Origin: Zhengitettix transpicula
Taxonomy: Eukaryota; Arthropoda; Insecta; Orthoptera; Tetrigidae
DNA: 64,000 nucleotides
Assembly: GCA_037074705.1 (NCBI GenBank)
Contig: CM073593.1
Location: 9,677,001 to 9,741,000, forward strand
Direction of reading: 5' to 3'
The number at the start of each line of letters is the position of its first letter. Position 1 is the stretch's first letter. The notes beneath the pieces were generated by a model. That model saw only the letters and a list, made by a program, of their open reading frames with translations, searched no databases and was not told the origin of the DNA. Shown here one piece after another: positions 34,251 through 44,947 of this stretch. The translations under genes were made by a program, and so were the position numbers.

Positions 34251-34430
34251 TGTATTAAATTTATTTTAGAACTTCGAACTTTAACAACAATACACAACAG
34301 ACTGCTAGTTACAAAGTTTAATTAACCAAAAAAGAGTCTCATATCTTTGCGTCTTACGCAAGTATCAACATTACACTCGCGATTCAAAAACAATTAATAT
34401 TTAACAAATACGATACAGTTACCAATATCA
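34251..34430 (-). mobile_element. Copia 5' LTR (approximate)
   Basis: The LTR end (TTTAATACA on the - strand) is at 34251, next to the primer site. The outer end is uncertain: TG...CA partners exist at 34373 and 34424. A LINE fragment starts at about 34437. Confidence 0.4.
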
Positions 34431-34436
34431 ATATTT

Positions 34437-34900
34437 CGGAGTTATATTGGATCAAAATTTGAAAATGGATTGTCATACAGATTTTGTAGGTAGAAAGGTA
34501 AGTAGAATGTTAGGGTTTTTACCTAGAGTAGGAAAATGTTTAGCCAAAGAATCTGAAACTATAATTTAAAATTGTATTATACTTCCACGTTTCAATTACT
34601 GCTGTTCTGTGTTGTATGGTGTATCTAATAAATCCACTGACAGACTTAAATAGTTGCAAAGCAGGGCGTTAAGAATTATTTTATGTACGAATAAAAGATT
34701 TAGTGTAACAGAAATGTTAATCGAAATGAATTGGCTGTGTTTTAGTGATATTGTCAAGTTTCATACCCTGATATTTTTGTATCATATGCATCTAGCACGA
34801 CTTTTCTGTGCGATGAGCCGTCGGAGCGGTGGTTTGTAAGGATGATTTAGTGGCAATCAGCGAAAAAACCATTACTATTCTCGATCGTATCTGATACAAG
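34437..34900 (+). pseudogene. LINE reverse transcriptase C-terminal fragment
   Basis: Reads ILDQNLKMDCHTDFVGRKVS, SRMLGFLPRVGKCLAKES, ILPRFNYCCSVLYGVSN and LQSRALRIILCTNKRFSV. These are the thumb blocks (YLGV..LD..L, FNYC, LQ.RA.RII) of a Jockey/CR1-type enzyme. Stops occur at about 34566 and 34650. It is 5'-truncated and abuts the Copia LTR. Confidence 0.75.
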
Positions 34901-36289
34901 ATGAAAATGCTAAGAAGAAATTCCACGCATATCGAAAAGTCTCAAAATGAATATAGACAGTTAAATGACGTAACTAATGATAGTACTAATATAACTTATC
35001 TTGGATGTGAGGGTGATGATAAAAAGAATAGCAAACGAAACTTACAACACTCTGAAAAATAAAACAAATATTGACAATCAGAACACGCTGTCAAAGATAA
35101 TTTGTCACATGAAAGTGTTAATGTTAATGCCAATAAAGATGACCCGGAGCGGTGGAATTGCTAAAAACCTGTAAGATTAAAAAACTTAATTAATTATTGT
35201 AATTAAAAATTGAAACCTTATCTGACTTGTATTAAATATAATTAGTGGGAATTAGCGAAAAGTCAGAATTTGTTTATAAACATTAAAATTTACTATTAGG
35301 CATAACTAACATACATAACTTAAGAGATATATTATTAAAGAGACATTTAAAATATATTGTAAATTTTAATGAAACAAATTAACAGGAAAAATTTAGACAT
35401 TCTCCATCAACTTCCGTAGGGGTTTCTACTTTAAAAATTTAGGCCCTTTACACAAAGAACAAAATTAATAATAGTACACATACATAATTTAGTGCCTGCG
35501 ATAGTCACCTACGGGAAAGCGCTGCATTGCAACAATTTCCGCTTGAAGTTGATATCGCTTTAGTCGCAAGTCAGTTGTTACAAGCACCCAACATTTTTGA
35601 TTGTGAAAGACGATAAATTGACTGGAATTCTGTATAATGTAATATTTAGTCTTTCCAGATGTTCATGGTTTGAGCACGGTCAAGATCAGCTTCTCTGCTT
35701 TTGTAAAGTTGCTTGAATTTGATGTCAAGTTGAATTTCTCTAAAGTTCGCGGGTGACATGACGTTGGACTATATTATCTGCGTTTCGAAAACTATATTAA
35801 AGCAATTGTGTAATGATTGGTGTGTTTTGCCCAAATGTATAATTTACAGTACTTTACGTTTCTATTTGTACGTGTACTTAATCCTTTCTTAAATAAAGAA
35901 CATTGTCATGTTCAATGCTTGCTGAAATGAAGAGACATAGTTTGTGATACAAATAATATGCAAACTGAGCAGTTTTGTAACTTATAACATTTTTGTGTGA
36001 TAGTAAAGTTTGTAAGATGAACAAATGGGGACCAAGGCTGGTACAGGCCTCAGGTGCATTTTCATGCAGAATCCTGAGAAATGCCATCTATCTATGATAG
36101 CTCTGTCAGCAAATCCCATCTCTCACGTCCTCGTCGTGGTCCCCGGGCAATGCAGTTTACTGCAGCAAAGAGAGAGGGGTGATTGCCAATTGTCTCCCAC
36201 CATATGGACACAACCTTGATTGCCCATGTCCTGAAAGGGCTTGCCTTTGCGACTGGGAAACTGACTCACATGTGACAATTGCCTACATG

Positions 36290-36292
<3 letters not shown>
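34901..36292. other. No supported gene
   Basis: A 53-codon hydrophilic frame at 34901-35062 (MKMLRRNSTHIEKS...) follows the LINE fragment directly and may be its decayed tail. The rest is AT-rich without motifs. Confidence 0.4.

Positions 36293-36334
<42 letters not shown>
36293..36334. repeat. (AT)n microsatellite
   Basis: Alternating AT with no LTR of family L beside it, so an apparently unused target tract. Confidence 0.95.
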
Positions 36335-36341
<7 letters not shown>

Positions 36342-37610
36342 AATTGCAGTTTTCTGATGTATTTCTACTATAATAAAATGAAAACATATTACCATGATTA
36401 ACTTACTATAGGATAAATTTTAGTGTATGAAGAGTAGGAAAGTGAGAACAATTAGTCTGGACTAGTAGCCAAACATTAGTGTTGGTGTTAGTAAGTTCTG
36501 TCTTCTCCATGTTGTATGGATTTTGAAAACTTAAGGTTTTGGTGAAATGATGCAATGAATATTGAAGCTATTCTGGAATGAGTAGTTTGTAGCACCACCT
36601 CAACATTACACCCTTCCTGGTGAAACTCATGATGTTACTAGTACCATGTATTTTTAGTATGCATGTTTCATATTAGCCATTAAATATACTTACATGTGGA
36701 GAAATATTACAGATGCAAGGCATGCTAGGAAATATGCAATGTTGCAGCGTTGTTTTGGCAGAAATTAGTGGGGTCTTGTTGTCCTTCCATTTTATTTTGG
36801 CTTTAATAATTGCCATTGTCCCAGTCAATTTGTTGTAAGATGTGTAGGAAAAAATTGTGTATGATATGGAATCTAAACATTTGTTCAAACAGGTAAAGCC
36901 TAATAATTGGGGAACAACCCCTTCGCCCTGCTGTATGCAGGAAGAGAAATTTTGATATGATGGTATTCAGTAATATTAGTGGATCAGCAAAATTTAGAGA
37001 ATGCTCAACTTTTAAATGATTTTAGCCTAAATCCCAAAGTCTGTCACATGCTTCCCAAGAGTTTGTGTAGATGTCTGTGCATGGAAACACCCACTGTTGA
37101 ATTCTGGTCAGTATGTTAGGTGTTCTGTTACTTTTCTTTGTTAGATAGTTGCTTTTACTGAGGAATATCAATTGTACAATATGTTGTGACTGCAGATGTA
37201 GAGGAAAAGCTATGATTTGCTTATTTTCAGTAATTTTCTGGAGTAGTGGACTGTTAAATTCTGTTTTTACCATTGTTTGTTGTAGCCACCCACGAATCTG
37301 TGTGGTTTATTTTGGAAACAATAGCTTAACATGGTTTGGATTAGAGGTCATGATGATTAGTTTTTCTGTTGTTACAGGTACTTGGTGGTTTGTCCTCAAA
37401 TACTTCTGTTTTTAGCAGTGTCTACATCTTACAACCACATTCTGTTTTCATTTTACCATTTTCATGTTACCAATCTATTCTTTAATTTTATGTCCATCTC
37501 ATTTGTTAAAATCTTGGATGTTCTGTTAAAGGCTAAAACTAAAATGTCATTAGGATATTTGCAACACCTTCTATTCTGCTCAAGACTGATTGTATCCTCG
37601 TCACCAAGAA
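36335..37610. other. No gene seen
   Basis: Low-CpG, AT-rich DNA. Several 70-90-codon frames in both directions have no recognisable motif. Confidence 0.5.
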
Positions 37611-37800
37611 AGGAACAACTTTTACCTTATGTCCAAGGTCTGTGACTCTGGAACATACACCTCTCAAAACAGGCTGATGTGCTTTGGTTTATGGGAACCT
37701 AAGTTCAAAAATGGAGCGAGGAAAAGGCATCCCCAAAGGTAGCCGTCTCCATCTGCCCAGAAAAGTTTTGCCTGCGAGAGAACAGCTCTCACAGGCTTAG
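37611..37800 (-). mobile_element. SINE-like repeat, family S, copy 4a (5' half)
   Basis: A reverse copy of the head half: CCAAGGTCTGTGACTCTGGA, then GGGAACCTAAGTTCAAAAAT, GCATCCCCAAAGGTAG and GCCTGCGAGAGAACAGCTCT at the 5' end. The 3' half is missing. It lies head-to-tail with copy 4b. Confidence 0.7.
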
Positions 37801-38262
37801 TTTTATTTTTTTTAAGGTGTTTGACAGGCTATGTATAGGGTAATCCACATAGTAAAGGGAGTGAAAGTGCGAATGTGGAAAGGTAGAGCAAGGTAGCCAA
37901 GGGTTAAGTAGGGCCCCTGGGCTATGGTTTAAGAATCCTACCCGGCAATTCGCCTAAAAGTGATGCAGGGAAAACCCTAGAGAAACCTGCATCAGGCATT
38001 TGGTACTTTCCCACACCCTTCCTATGGCAGGAGAGGGATTTGTGGTGGGCTTGCAGCTTTCCCCTCGCTGTGCCTTGACCAGTTTAGGAGGCAGCTGGCC
38101 AACTTTACCAATAGGAATAGTGGACAACTCTTACCGTGTGCCCAATATCTGTGACCGTGGAACATACATCTCTCACAACAGGCTGAGGTGACTCGGCATG
38201 TGGGAACCTTAATTCAAAAAACTAGAATGAAGTGAAGGCATCCCCAGAGCTCTCTGGGAATG
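37801..38262 (-). mobile_element. SINE-like repeat, family S, copy 4b
   Basis: A reverse-oriented near-full-length copy with its T-run (A-tail) at 37801-37813, next to the 5' end of copy 4a. All landmarks are present (CCGGCAATTCGCCTAAAAG, GGAGGCAGCTGGCC, GGGAACCTTAATTC). It is more diverged than copies 1 and 2. Confidence 0.75.
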
Positions 38263-39594
38263 TAGTTTTTAATGAGCTCTAGGCCATTATAACCTGCAAT
38301 GTTAAAAATTCAAACATGAATAATATATAAATACATTGCTTACATATCTAGGGTGTTATTTCCTGTCCACTTATCTCCTTGAATTATTTATGAAATGATC
38401 TATCAAAGTCAATAACGTTTTATGACCCATTTATAATCAGTATATCTGCATTCTTCATGAATCGTCAAACCATTCCTCATTTGAATGTCTCTTCCTTTCA
38501 GCTAAAGTTACAATTACAGCTTCTCCCACTGATTGCTTTATTCCTGCCCATCTCTCTCTTGATTCTTGGTCTTGCTATTGTCTTTTCCTGTAATTTCTTT
38601 TCTAACTTACTTTCCAGTGAACTATTATACAGTGCTTGTTGGGGCTATTGCAACTTTTCCACATCACACTGAATCCTCTGTCACATTCCATTACATTCAC
38701 AAGTTACCTGAAAAGGACCTTCACCAAAAAGTGGTTTTAATCACAGGGTCTATTATTGACCTGTTGTCAATGACTGACAATACATGACACCAATACATGA
38801 TTTATTTCATTAACCATTCCAGTGCCTCGTATTTCCCATGTTCCTTTGTGTATGATCTTATCTCAAGTGATTTTAATTATAATTTGGTTATTCTCCACAA
38901 TTTTTTTAACATCTTCCCATTTTAATTTGTAGAAGTATGTAAATAATGTTTTCCTACTACTTACAAAATTCCCTATACCTATTTTTGCTTTGAAATCTCC
39001 AAGACATATATTTAGACATCATATTTAGAAATTTTATTTTATCCATCTAATTTTGTTGCAACTACAATTTTTCCTCACCTTTTTCAGTATTATTTCTAAA
39101 TTTGTCAGCCCATTCTCTTCTGCATGGTTTCTTTAATTTAGTATAGAGTCTATTGGTTTTCTAAACAAGTCTCCTGGTGATTTCCAATTGTACTGTCTAA
39201 GCCTGTGTATTTTAAATAGTGTATTGGTAATTATGTTCTTTTCTTTACAAAACTCTTGTCACATTCTTCTCTTTCATTCTTTGAACCAAGCCCATATTGT
39301 AAAATTACTTCTACCACTACACCTTCACTAACACTAGCATTCCAATCTCTTTATTACACTTCTTATTTTTTCATATATATCTTCTACTTCATCATATTTA
39401 CTGGTTGACCTGTACACTTGAAGAACCAAAAAAGGTTTAAATATTGTATCCGTTTTTATCCTTATGACTATCACAGTCATGAATCACTTTACTGACTCAA
39501 AACTTTACCTTTTTATTGACCATAATTTTAACTGCATTATTTACTCTACACTTTACACTATAGAAGAATGTACATAATAAGATAAAATAGCCAA
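38263..39594. other. No gene seen
   Basis: AT-rich, pyrimidine-rich + strand. The hydrophobic frames at 38457 and 38566 are low-complexity and unsupported. Confidence 0.5.
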
Positions 39595-39690
39595 ATATAG
39601 ACAAAAGAAGTGGTGATATAAATACCACACTGTTTCTTGAAACCTTATTCCTTTCTTCGGGTGCCAAAAAAAACAACACAAGAGGGAAAA
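39595..39690 (-). ncRNA. Penelope-type hammerhead-like remnant (family H), degenerate
   Basis: The shared GATATAAATACCACAC block at about 39615-39630 leads to GAAAC (39636-39632) and, on the far side of a GGAA/TTCC-type stem, CCGAAGA (39660-39654), a mutated CTGAAGA. The AACACAAGAG flank is shared with the copy at 14.5 kb. Confidence 0.5.
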
Positions 39691-39699
39691 GTGACACAA

Positions 39700-40499
39700 C
39701 CACAAAATACATTTTGTTATATTTTCATTTCAAGAATGTATATACATAGTCTTTTTCTTCTCCATGTCCTCATTTCATTTGCACCTATAAAGTCTGAGTT
39801 ATTCTTCAACAGTTTCAGCTTTTTAATTTTTTATATTGAACGAGTGTTTTGATGTTTCATGTATAATCCTTAAATGGTTTGTACTTTTTGTTTCCATGGT
39901 GTCTTTGAATATTTCTCCTCCTGGAAAACTAAATGAGAGGATACCTTGCATTCAAATTTATATTTATTAGTGAAGATATTATCTCCTTTTGGTTTGTGCT
40001 AGGTCCTAAAGTTGAAAATTACATTGCCGATTACTTTTCTGAACCAATTTTGAATATATCTTCAGAAAATTTACATGAGCATTTTTATACACATATTTAC
40101 ACGATTCACTCATCCCATGAAAGTTTTGTTAACTAATACTTTCCATTTTATTAAAAATTATTAATATAAGCCAAGCATTCTTGGTAAATTATTTTTGTAT
40201 GCAACCACAAACAAATTATCACTCTTTTCACAGGAATATTGTGTTGTACAATGATTTTTAGTTTCTTTGTAAAACAGTTCACAGCTATTTCTTTTACATC
40301 TTTACAACTTGCTTGTTGCCTCCTTTGTCTGGCAGTCATGATGACCTATACTTTTTTTTTAAAAAAAATGTCAGTTGATGCAACTTTCAAAGATCTTTGC
40401 AGTTCAAGAGTTACGAAATATAAAGTTTCAAAAAGTTGTCTTGTAGAGTATTTTGTTCAAATTCTAAAATGTATTATTCTTCAATTTATTCTATCTATA
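39700..40499. other. No gene seen
   Basis: AT-rich sequence with no recognised motif. The last part may include decayed Penelope-like DNA. Confidence 0.45.
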
Positions 40500-40830
40500 T
40501 TCAAGAACTCGTAAATCCTGGGCTTTCTGAGGCCTATATTATGTTTCACTGTTCGTAGCATGCCTTTGATTTAGCTTTGTGGGTAGAAAATGGTTATTAT
40601 CTCTTGTTTTTATAAGACCCTGTCGATTTTCGCCGTGGCTATGCCCGCATATCGAAAATAGGCTGTCTTCTGAATAGGGTCTTCAGTGATCTTGTTTCCC
40701 CTCATGGCATTTCTTAGGTCAGTGCAACCATTTTCCCTAAAAGCTATTCGCAGGTGTTTAATTTCCTTCGGCAACCTCATATATTGTTTGTAGGTGAATC
40801 GAAGGTGGCATATGCTTCTACCTGGGGGGG
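40500..40830 (-). pseudogene. Penelope-like polymerase C-terminal fragment
   Basis: On the - strand from about 40800: YMRLPKEIKHLRIAFRENGC, then NAMRGNKITEDP and KTAYFRYAGIATAKIDRVL, then KGMLRTVKHNIGLRKPRIYE near 40560. This matches the connector (I..LLRTVKD...P.GIYEIPC type) just before the GIY-YIG nuclease of Penelope-like elements. The nuclease itself is missing. It ends about 30 bp from the inverted-repeat element at 40862. Confidence 0.65.
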
Positions 40831-40861
40831 AAGATTTGTGCTGCTTTCAAGAACGGTCTAG

Positions 40862-40906
40862 GACGTTTCGGCGCGGCCAGATCGGCGAGATCCTTTCGGC
40901 GCGAGA
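40862..40906 (+). repeat. Left terminal inverted repeat
   Basis: GC-rich end carrying three GGCG-type words (TTTCGGCGCGG, GATCGGCGAG, TTTCGGCGCGAG), in strong contrast to the surrounding AT-rich DNA. Confidence 0.7.
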
Positions 40907-41333
40907 ATTGGCAAAGTCAAGGGCACTCGTTTGAAACAATTTTTTTTAACAAATACACAAATGATATTGGTATTAGAAAATTAATACCAAATACTCAAAT
41001 TTAGAATACAAACACGTTTTATTGGTATTGTAAAAATTAAATAATAGTAAATGAACACAATAGTAAATTAATTCTGTACCATATAATTATAAGTTAAAAC
41101 GCGCAAGTAATATATAATAAATCACCAAAATTTCTCACTACTAATAAAATTATGTTGTCTGCATCACGGTATATCTTTAATTTACTTAAAGGTTTGTGAC
41201 CAGCAACAACTTGTTCTAAGTAAATGTCTCGTCGTTTCTGCACTCTGCGAAATATATATATTCTAGCTGGGTGCCCGGCGTTGTCCGAGATGTCATTTAT
41301 CCATAACCCCCGATATGACTCCAATTTCGGTTG

Positions 41334-42955
41334 CCTTTGCGCTATTTTTATGTAACGATCCTCGAAGCCTATCCCTAAGTGTGTTCACCTCCCATGTCGA
41401 AGGCGGTTGAAGTCATTGACCAAATTTATCGGCCGTTTTTACATGTTAGAAGATGACCACCCCCACAAATGTGCTATAATCAAGTATTTATTCCACGCAA
41501 AAATCAGCCGATAACATTGTCTCGAAATTTCTACCACTGCCCACCACCTCCAAAACTCGTCGCGTTACCCAGGTTGTCACAATTAGACTCTGCGGCATTC
41601 ATAGTCTCTAAATTGTTTCGAATGTCGGTTGTTTTAGCGTTATTTTTTTTTAACGCAGCTCCACCCCAACTGCTAACCTTGCTCCACTCACAGGGGTTGA
41701 AATTATACATAAACAACATCGGTATAAATACTATCAAAGTCATTAACCCTAGGAAATAATTATTTAACGCAAATATCGACCAATTCACATGTTTGAAAAT
41801 TTCCATCCCTGACCACTCGCGCTTGGCATACTTAAACGGCATGTTGAACGTCGTAATTAAACTCGGTGACAACTATAACTCCGGATTCGACTCCAGTCTC
41901 TTTTATGTAATGCCACTCCACGCCCACACTTAAGGGTGCAGCCCTCCCAAGCCCGAAAGGGGTTGAAATTATACATAGAGAAATTTTATGAATCTCATTG
42001 ATGCCGAAATATTTATTCGAAGAAAAAGTCGGCCGGTTAACATGTTTGGAAATTTCCTCCCCCGCCCAACTCCACCAGGCCCCTCACACCCCCGCACACC
42101 ACCACCTTGCATTTCCCACGTTGTCATAAATACATTGACCTACATCCATAACTGGTGTGACGCGAATATCGTTTTTTTGGGTTATTTTTATGGAACGCAT
42201 CTCCATCTCTAAGCGTACTTCCCTACCATGCCATAAGGTGTGAAATTATACACACAAAAATCGTTAGAAATACTATCAATGACATTGACAGCGTCAAATA
42301 TTTATTTCCCGCAAATATCGACCTTTTAATATATTTGAAAATTTCGACCCCCATCCTCCCCGCCCCTGGGGGTTAAATGGGCAATTGAATATCATAATTA
42401 AACTCTGCGACATTCATAACCCTGGTTTTGACTCCAATCACGGTTGTATTCGCGTTATTTACTTGTAACGCTGTCCACCACCACCCCTAAGGGTTACAAT
42501 ACCATCAAGAGAAATACTAACAATTTCTTTAACAACTAAAAATATTTATCCGACTAAAATATTGGTTGTCATATTATGTTAGAATGTTTCAAACCCCATC
42601 CCTAAGCGTGCTCCCCTCTCACGCTGAAAAAAAATTGTCATAAATAAACTCAGGGACATAAATTACTCTCGATTAGAATCGAATCTCGGTTGTATTAGCG
42701 TTATTTTCCAGTATCTCCTCTCCACACCCACCCCTAAGCGTGCTCCCATTCATATCGCTAGGGGTTGAAATTTTACAAACATACAATGGGTGGAAATACT
42801 ATAAATCTAATTGACCCTAAAAATATTTATTCCACGCAAATATCGACCGTTTAACATGTTAGTAAATTTCCATGCGTTAGGGATTAGATGGCCAATTGAA
42901 TATCATAATTAAACTCTGCTACATCCAGAACCCTCAATTTGATATATTCATGAGC
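41334..42955 (+). repeat. Tandem array of a ~270-bp unit, about six copies
   Basis: Units start near 41334, 41636, 41890, 42168, 42443 and 42688 at a GCGTTATTTTTxTGTAACGC-like block. Each is followed by a C-rich segment, GGGGTTGAAATTATACA, a TTATTC...AAATATCGACC block, ACATGTTTGAAAATTTC and another C-rich segment. Spacing ranges from 245 to 302 bp and copies are well diverged. Reading frames in this interval are repeat sequence. A lone unit occurs at 28765-28995. Confidence 0.75.
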
Positions 42956-43758
42956 AATTGAATTTAAGCTTTATATTTTAAAGGTCTACTAATTAATCAT
43001 TATCTGAAGAGGTTCTGTTATAAGCAGCAAACGTCGTGTATATCTAACAAATTTGTATGAATAATTTCTTTATTATATATTTTATTCTGATTTGACATTA
43101 AAATTTAATTTTAGCTCTCAAGATTGTAAAATATATTTAAATTCTATATATGATTTACTTCGGTCGATGACTATCACTATCTGTACTTGTGAGAATAAAA
43201 AAATTCTGTTATTTATTTTCTGCGAAAATCACTGGTTCAGTTTATTAGAAATAAAGTTTATTAAAAATAATAATATACTGATTAACATATCAACGCAGAG
43301 ACGGAAATCCTGAAGCTAGATACGTGAAAATTCACGCAACCCTGTATAAATAATCATGTTTCTCGGTGAGTTTTTTATTTGTCTCTTACTTTACAAGCTA
43401 TAATAATTCTACTTTACATGAATTTTATGCATATTTTGTAAATAAAATATTTCACTCATAGTAATGAAAAGTTTTATGTGATCTATTAAGTTATTTAATT
43501 ACTACAAATTAATACTATTAATTAATTGCAAATAATTATTGTATTCTTAATTATTTTGTACACTAAAATTTTTGTTTTTATGTTTTTTATGTAATTTTAA
43601 ATTTCTAAACGATAATTATTGTAGGTTAAAATGAAATAGTTTCTAATAATTATTTGTGATTTCATAGTATAACGTAAACTATTTCCTTATCCGGGACAAA
43701 TGGAATTAATAATAACTCAGTTTCTATCAAGTGTTCTCACCTTAATGATCAAATGCAG
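42956..43758. other. No gene seen (interior of the inverted-repeat element)
   Basis: AT-rich DNA between the tandem array and the right terminal repeat, with no transposase motif. Confidence 0.5.
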
Positions 43759-43795
43759 ATATTACTCGCGCCGATCTTGCCCGCGCCGAAACGTC
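43759..43795 (-). repeat. Right terminal inverted repeat
   Basis: Plus strand ACTCGCGCCGATCTTGCCCG then CGCCGAAACGTC, the reverse complement of the left end with a few mismatches. Confidence 0.7.
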
Positions 43796-43899
43796 ACATT
43801 CCCTTTCGAGTATTTGTGTTGTTATCGGGTACTTTGTTTTCTTTAAGTTATATAGTTTTTTCTAATCTTAAATAGGTGGTCGTTAATTCTGGGGGAATT

Positions 43900-44240
43900 T
43901 ATATTGTTATACAGTTCTGTATTTGGTGAGGTGTCTTCCTAGTACATTTGTCTTCCATAACCCTTTTAAACGGTTGAAATCCCAGCGGACGAAGCGTACG
44001 TGAGAACGGGGTCTGATTAAAGTTCTGTTGGTTTTTATATTCGTAGTCGCCATGTAAGCTCCAAGTTGTTCCGGTCAAGAGTTTTAGGAGTTTGAGTCTT
44101 CGTTTTGTTTTCTGATACTTTTTACATGAGTGTTCCAAGTAAGTTTCGAATTTGTGAGTCCTAGGTATTTGTCGGTATTGCTGCTCGACAGGTATTTGTT
44201 TAGTATTTGTTGAGAATAGCGGTTTCTTCGGACGCATGTT
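43900..44240 (-). pseudogene. LINE reverse transcriptase C-terminal fragment
   Basis: From about 44198 down: VEQQYR, KFETYLEHSCKKYQKTKRRL and KLLKLLTGTTWSLHGDYEY. The succession L.W..H...I..K..RRL.LL..LTGTTWG is the thumb of Jockey/I-type enzymes, with frameshifts (for example RYLG lost). The remaining codons to 43900 are degraded. Confidence 0.6.
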
Positions 44241-44307
44241 GTTTGTTTTCCAATTATAAGAGAATGACATTTTGCAGGATTTATTTTTAATTTCTATAGG
44301 TATGACT

Positions 44308-44357
44308 TGGTGGTCGCAATTTCGATCATTTATTGTAACCATTGCTTGAAAGAAGCA
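44308..44357 (+). pseudogene. Tail of a DUF4817-type transposase, second copy
   Basis: GGTGGTCGCAATTTCGATCA then TTTATTGTAACC reads GGRNFDHLL-stop, the invariant end of this insect transposase family. The same 50 bp recurs at 52557-52606. Confidence 0.5.
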
Positions 44358-44699
44358 CTGTATAAAATTATCGATACATGTTTGCATTTCTTTGTTGCAA
44401 GTTTCTGTACCCTTATGAGCGCTTTCAGGTTGTGCAGTCTTTTAGTGAATGAGACCCTTTGGCAGCGAGCACATGTGGGCATGTTTGGGCACGTTTTTGT
44501 GGTTTGTTAATTGTGTGTGAGGCACTTCTCACATCTCATTAGCTGCGGTGAGTTCGACTGTGTGGACGGTGGTAAATTGTCATTCCATTTTGTAGTAGTT
44601 TGTTTATTGTTTCTACATATGTGCTTTGGCAATTTTCTGTGGTCCCATGATGAAGCTAAAAGTTTAGTGCAAATTATTATTAAAGATCGAAAAATTTCC

Positions 44700-44816
44700 C
44701 GGTGAATATGTTGAATAAGTAACTTGGACTACCGCCCAGTTAATTATGGGCTTAGGCCACGACGTTTCAATGGCGTTCGCTGCCATCTTTATCAAGTGAA
44801 TGCCGTCTTGTCTTTT
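44700..44816 (-). ncRNA. Penelope-type hammerhead-like module (second family)
   Basis: On the - strand CTTGATAAAG (44797-44788) is followed by ATGGC-AGCGAAC-GCCAT, a perfect 5-bp stem, then TGAAACGTCGTGG (44769-44757). The layout is that of a hammerhead core with a variant first half (CTTGATAA instead of CTGATGA). Inward GGCCTAAGCCC and GGGCGGT can form further stems. Sequences of this kind mark the ends of Penelope-like elements. It lies downstream of the viral relic on the same strand. Confidence 0.45.
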
Positions 44817-44947
44817 ATTTGAATTTTTATTTATTTTATTTATTCCGTTAGAATACTATATGAGTTAGTGTTGATATTTATAACTACTACTACTTATACA
44901 AAAAGGGAGGGAAATCAAACTTGATTTAGGGTTGGAGGGCAAAACTG

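Larger units (their letters stand above)
40862..43795. mobile_element. DNA element with GC-rich terminal inverted repeats
   Basis: The left end GACGTTTCGGCGCGGCCAGA (40862-) is mirrored at the right (43795 reading inward, GACGTTTCGGCGCGGGCAAG). About 28-30 bp are paired, and TCGGCGCGA-type words recur just inside both ends. The 2.9-kb interior holds a ~270-bp tandem array and AT-rich DNA, with no transposase seen. Superfamily and target duplication are undetermined. It is presumably non-autonomous. Confidence 0.6.

Noticed and set aside
41469..42212. Frames of 74-113 codons in the tandem array
   Set aside because: Array units read through. They change between units and have no protein conservation.
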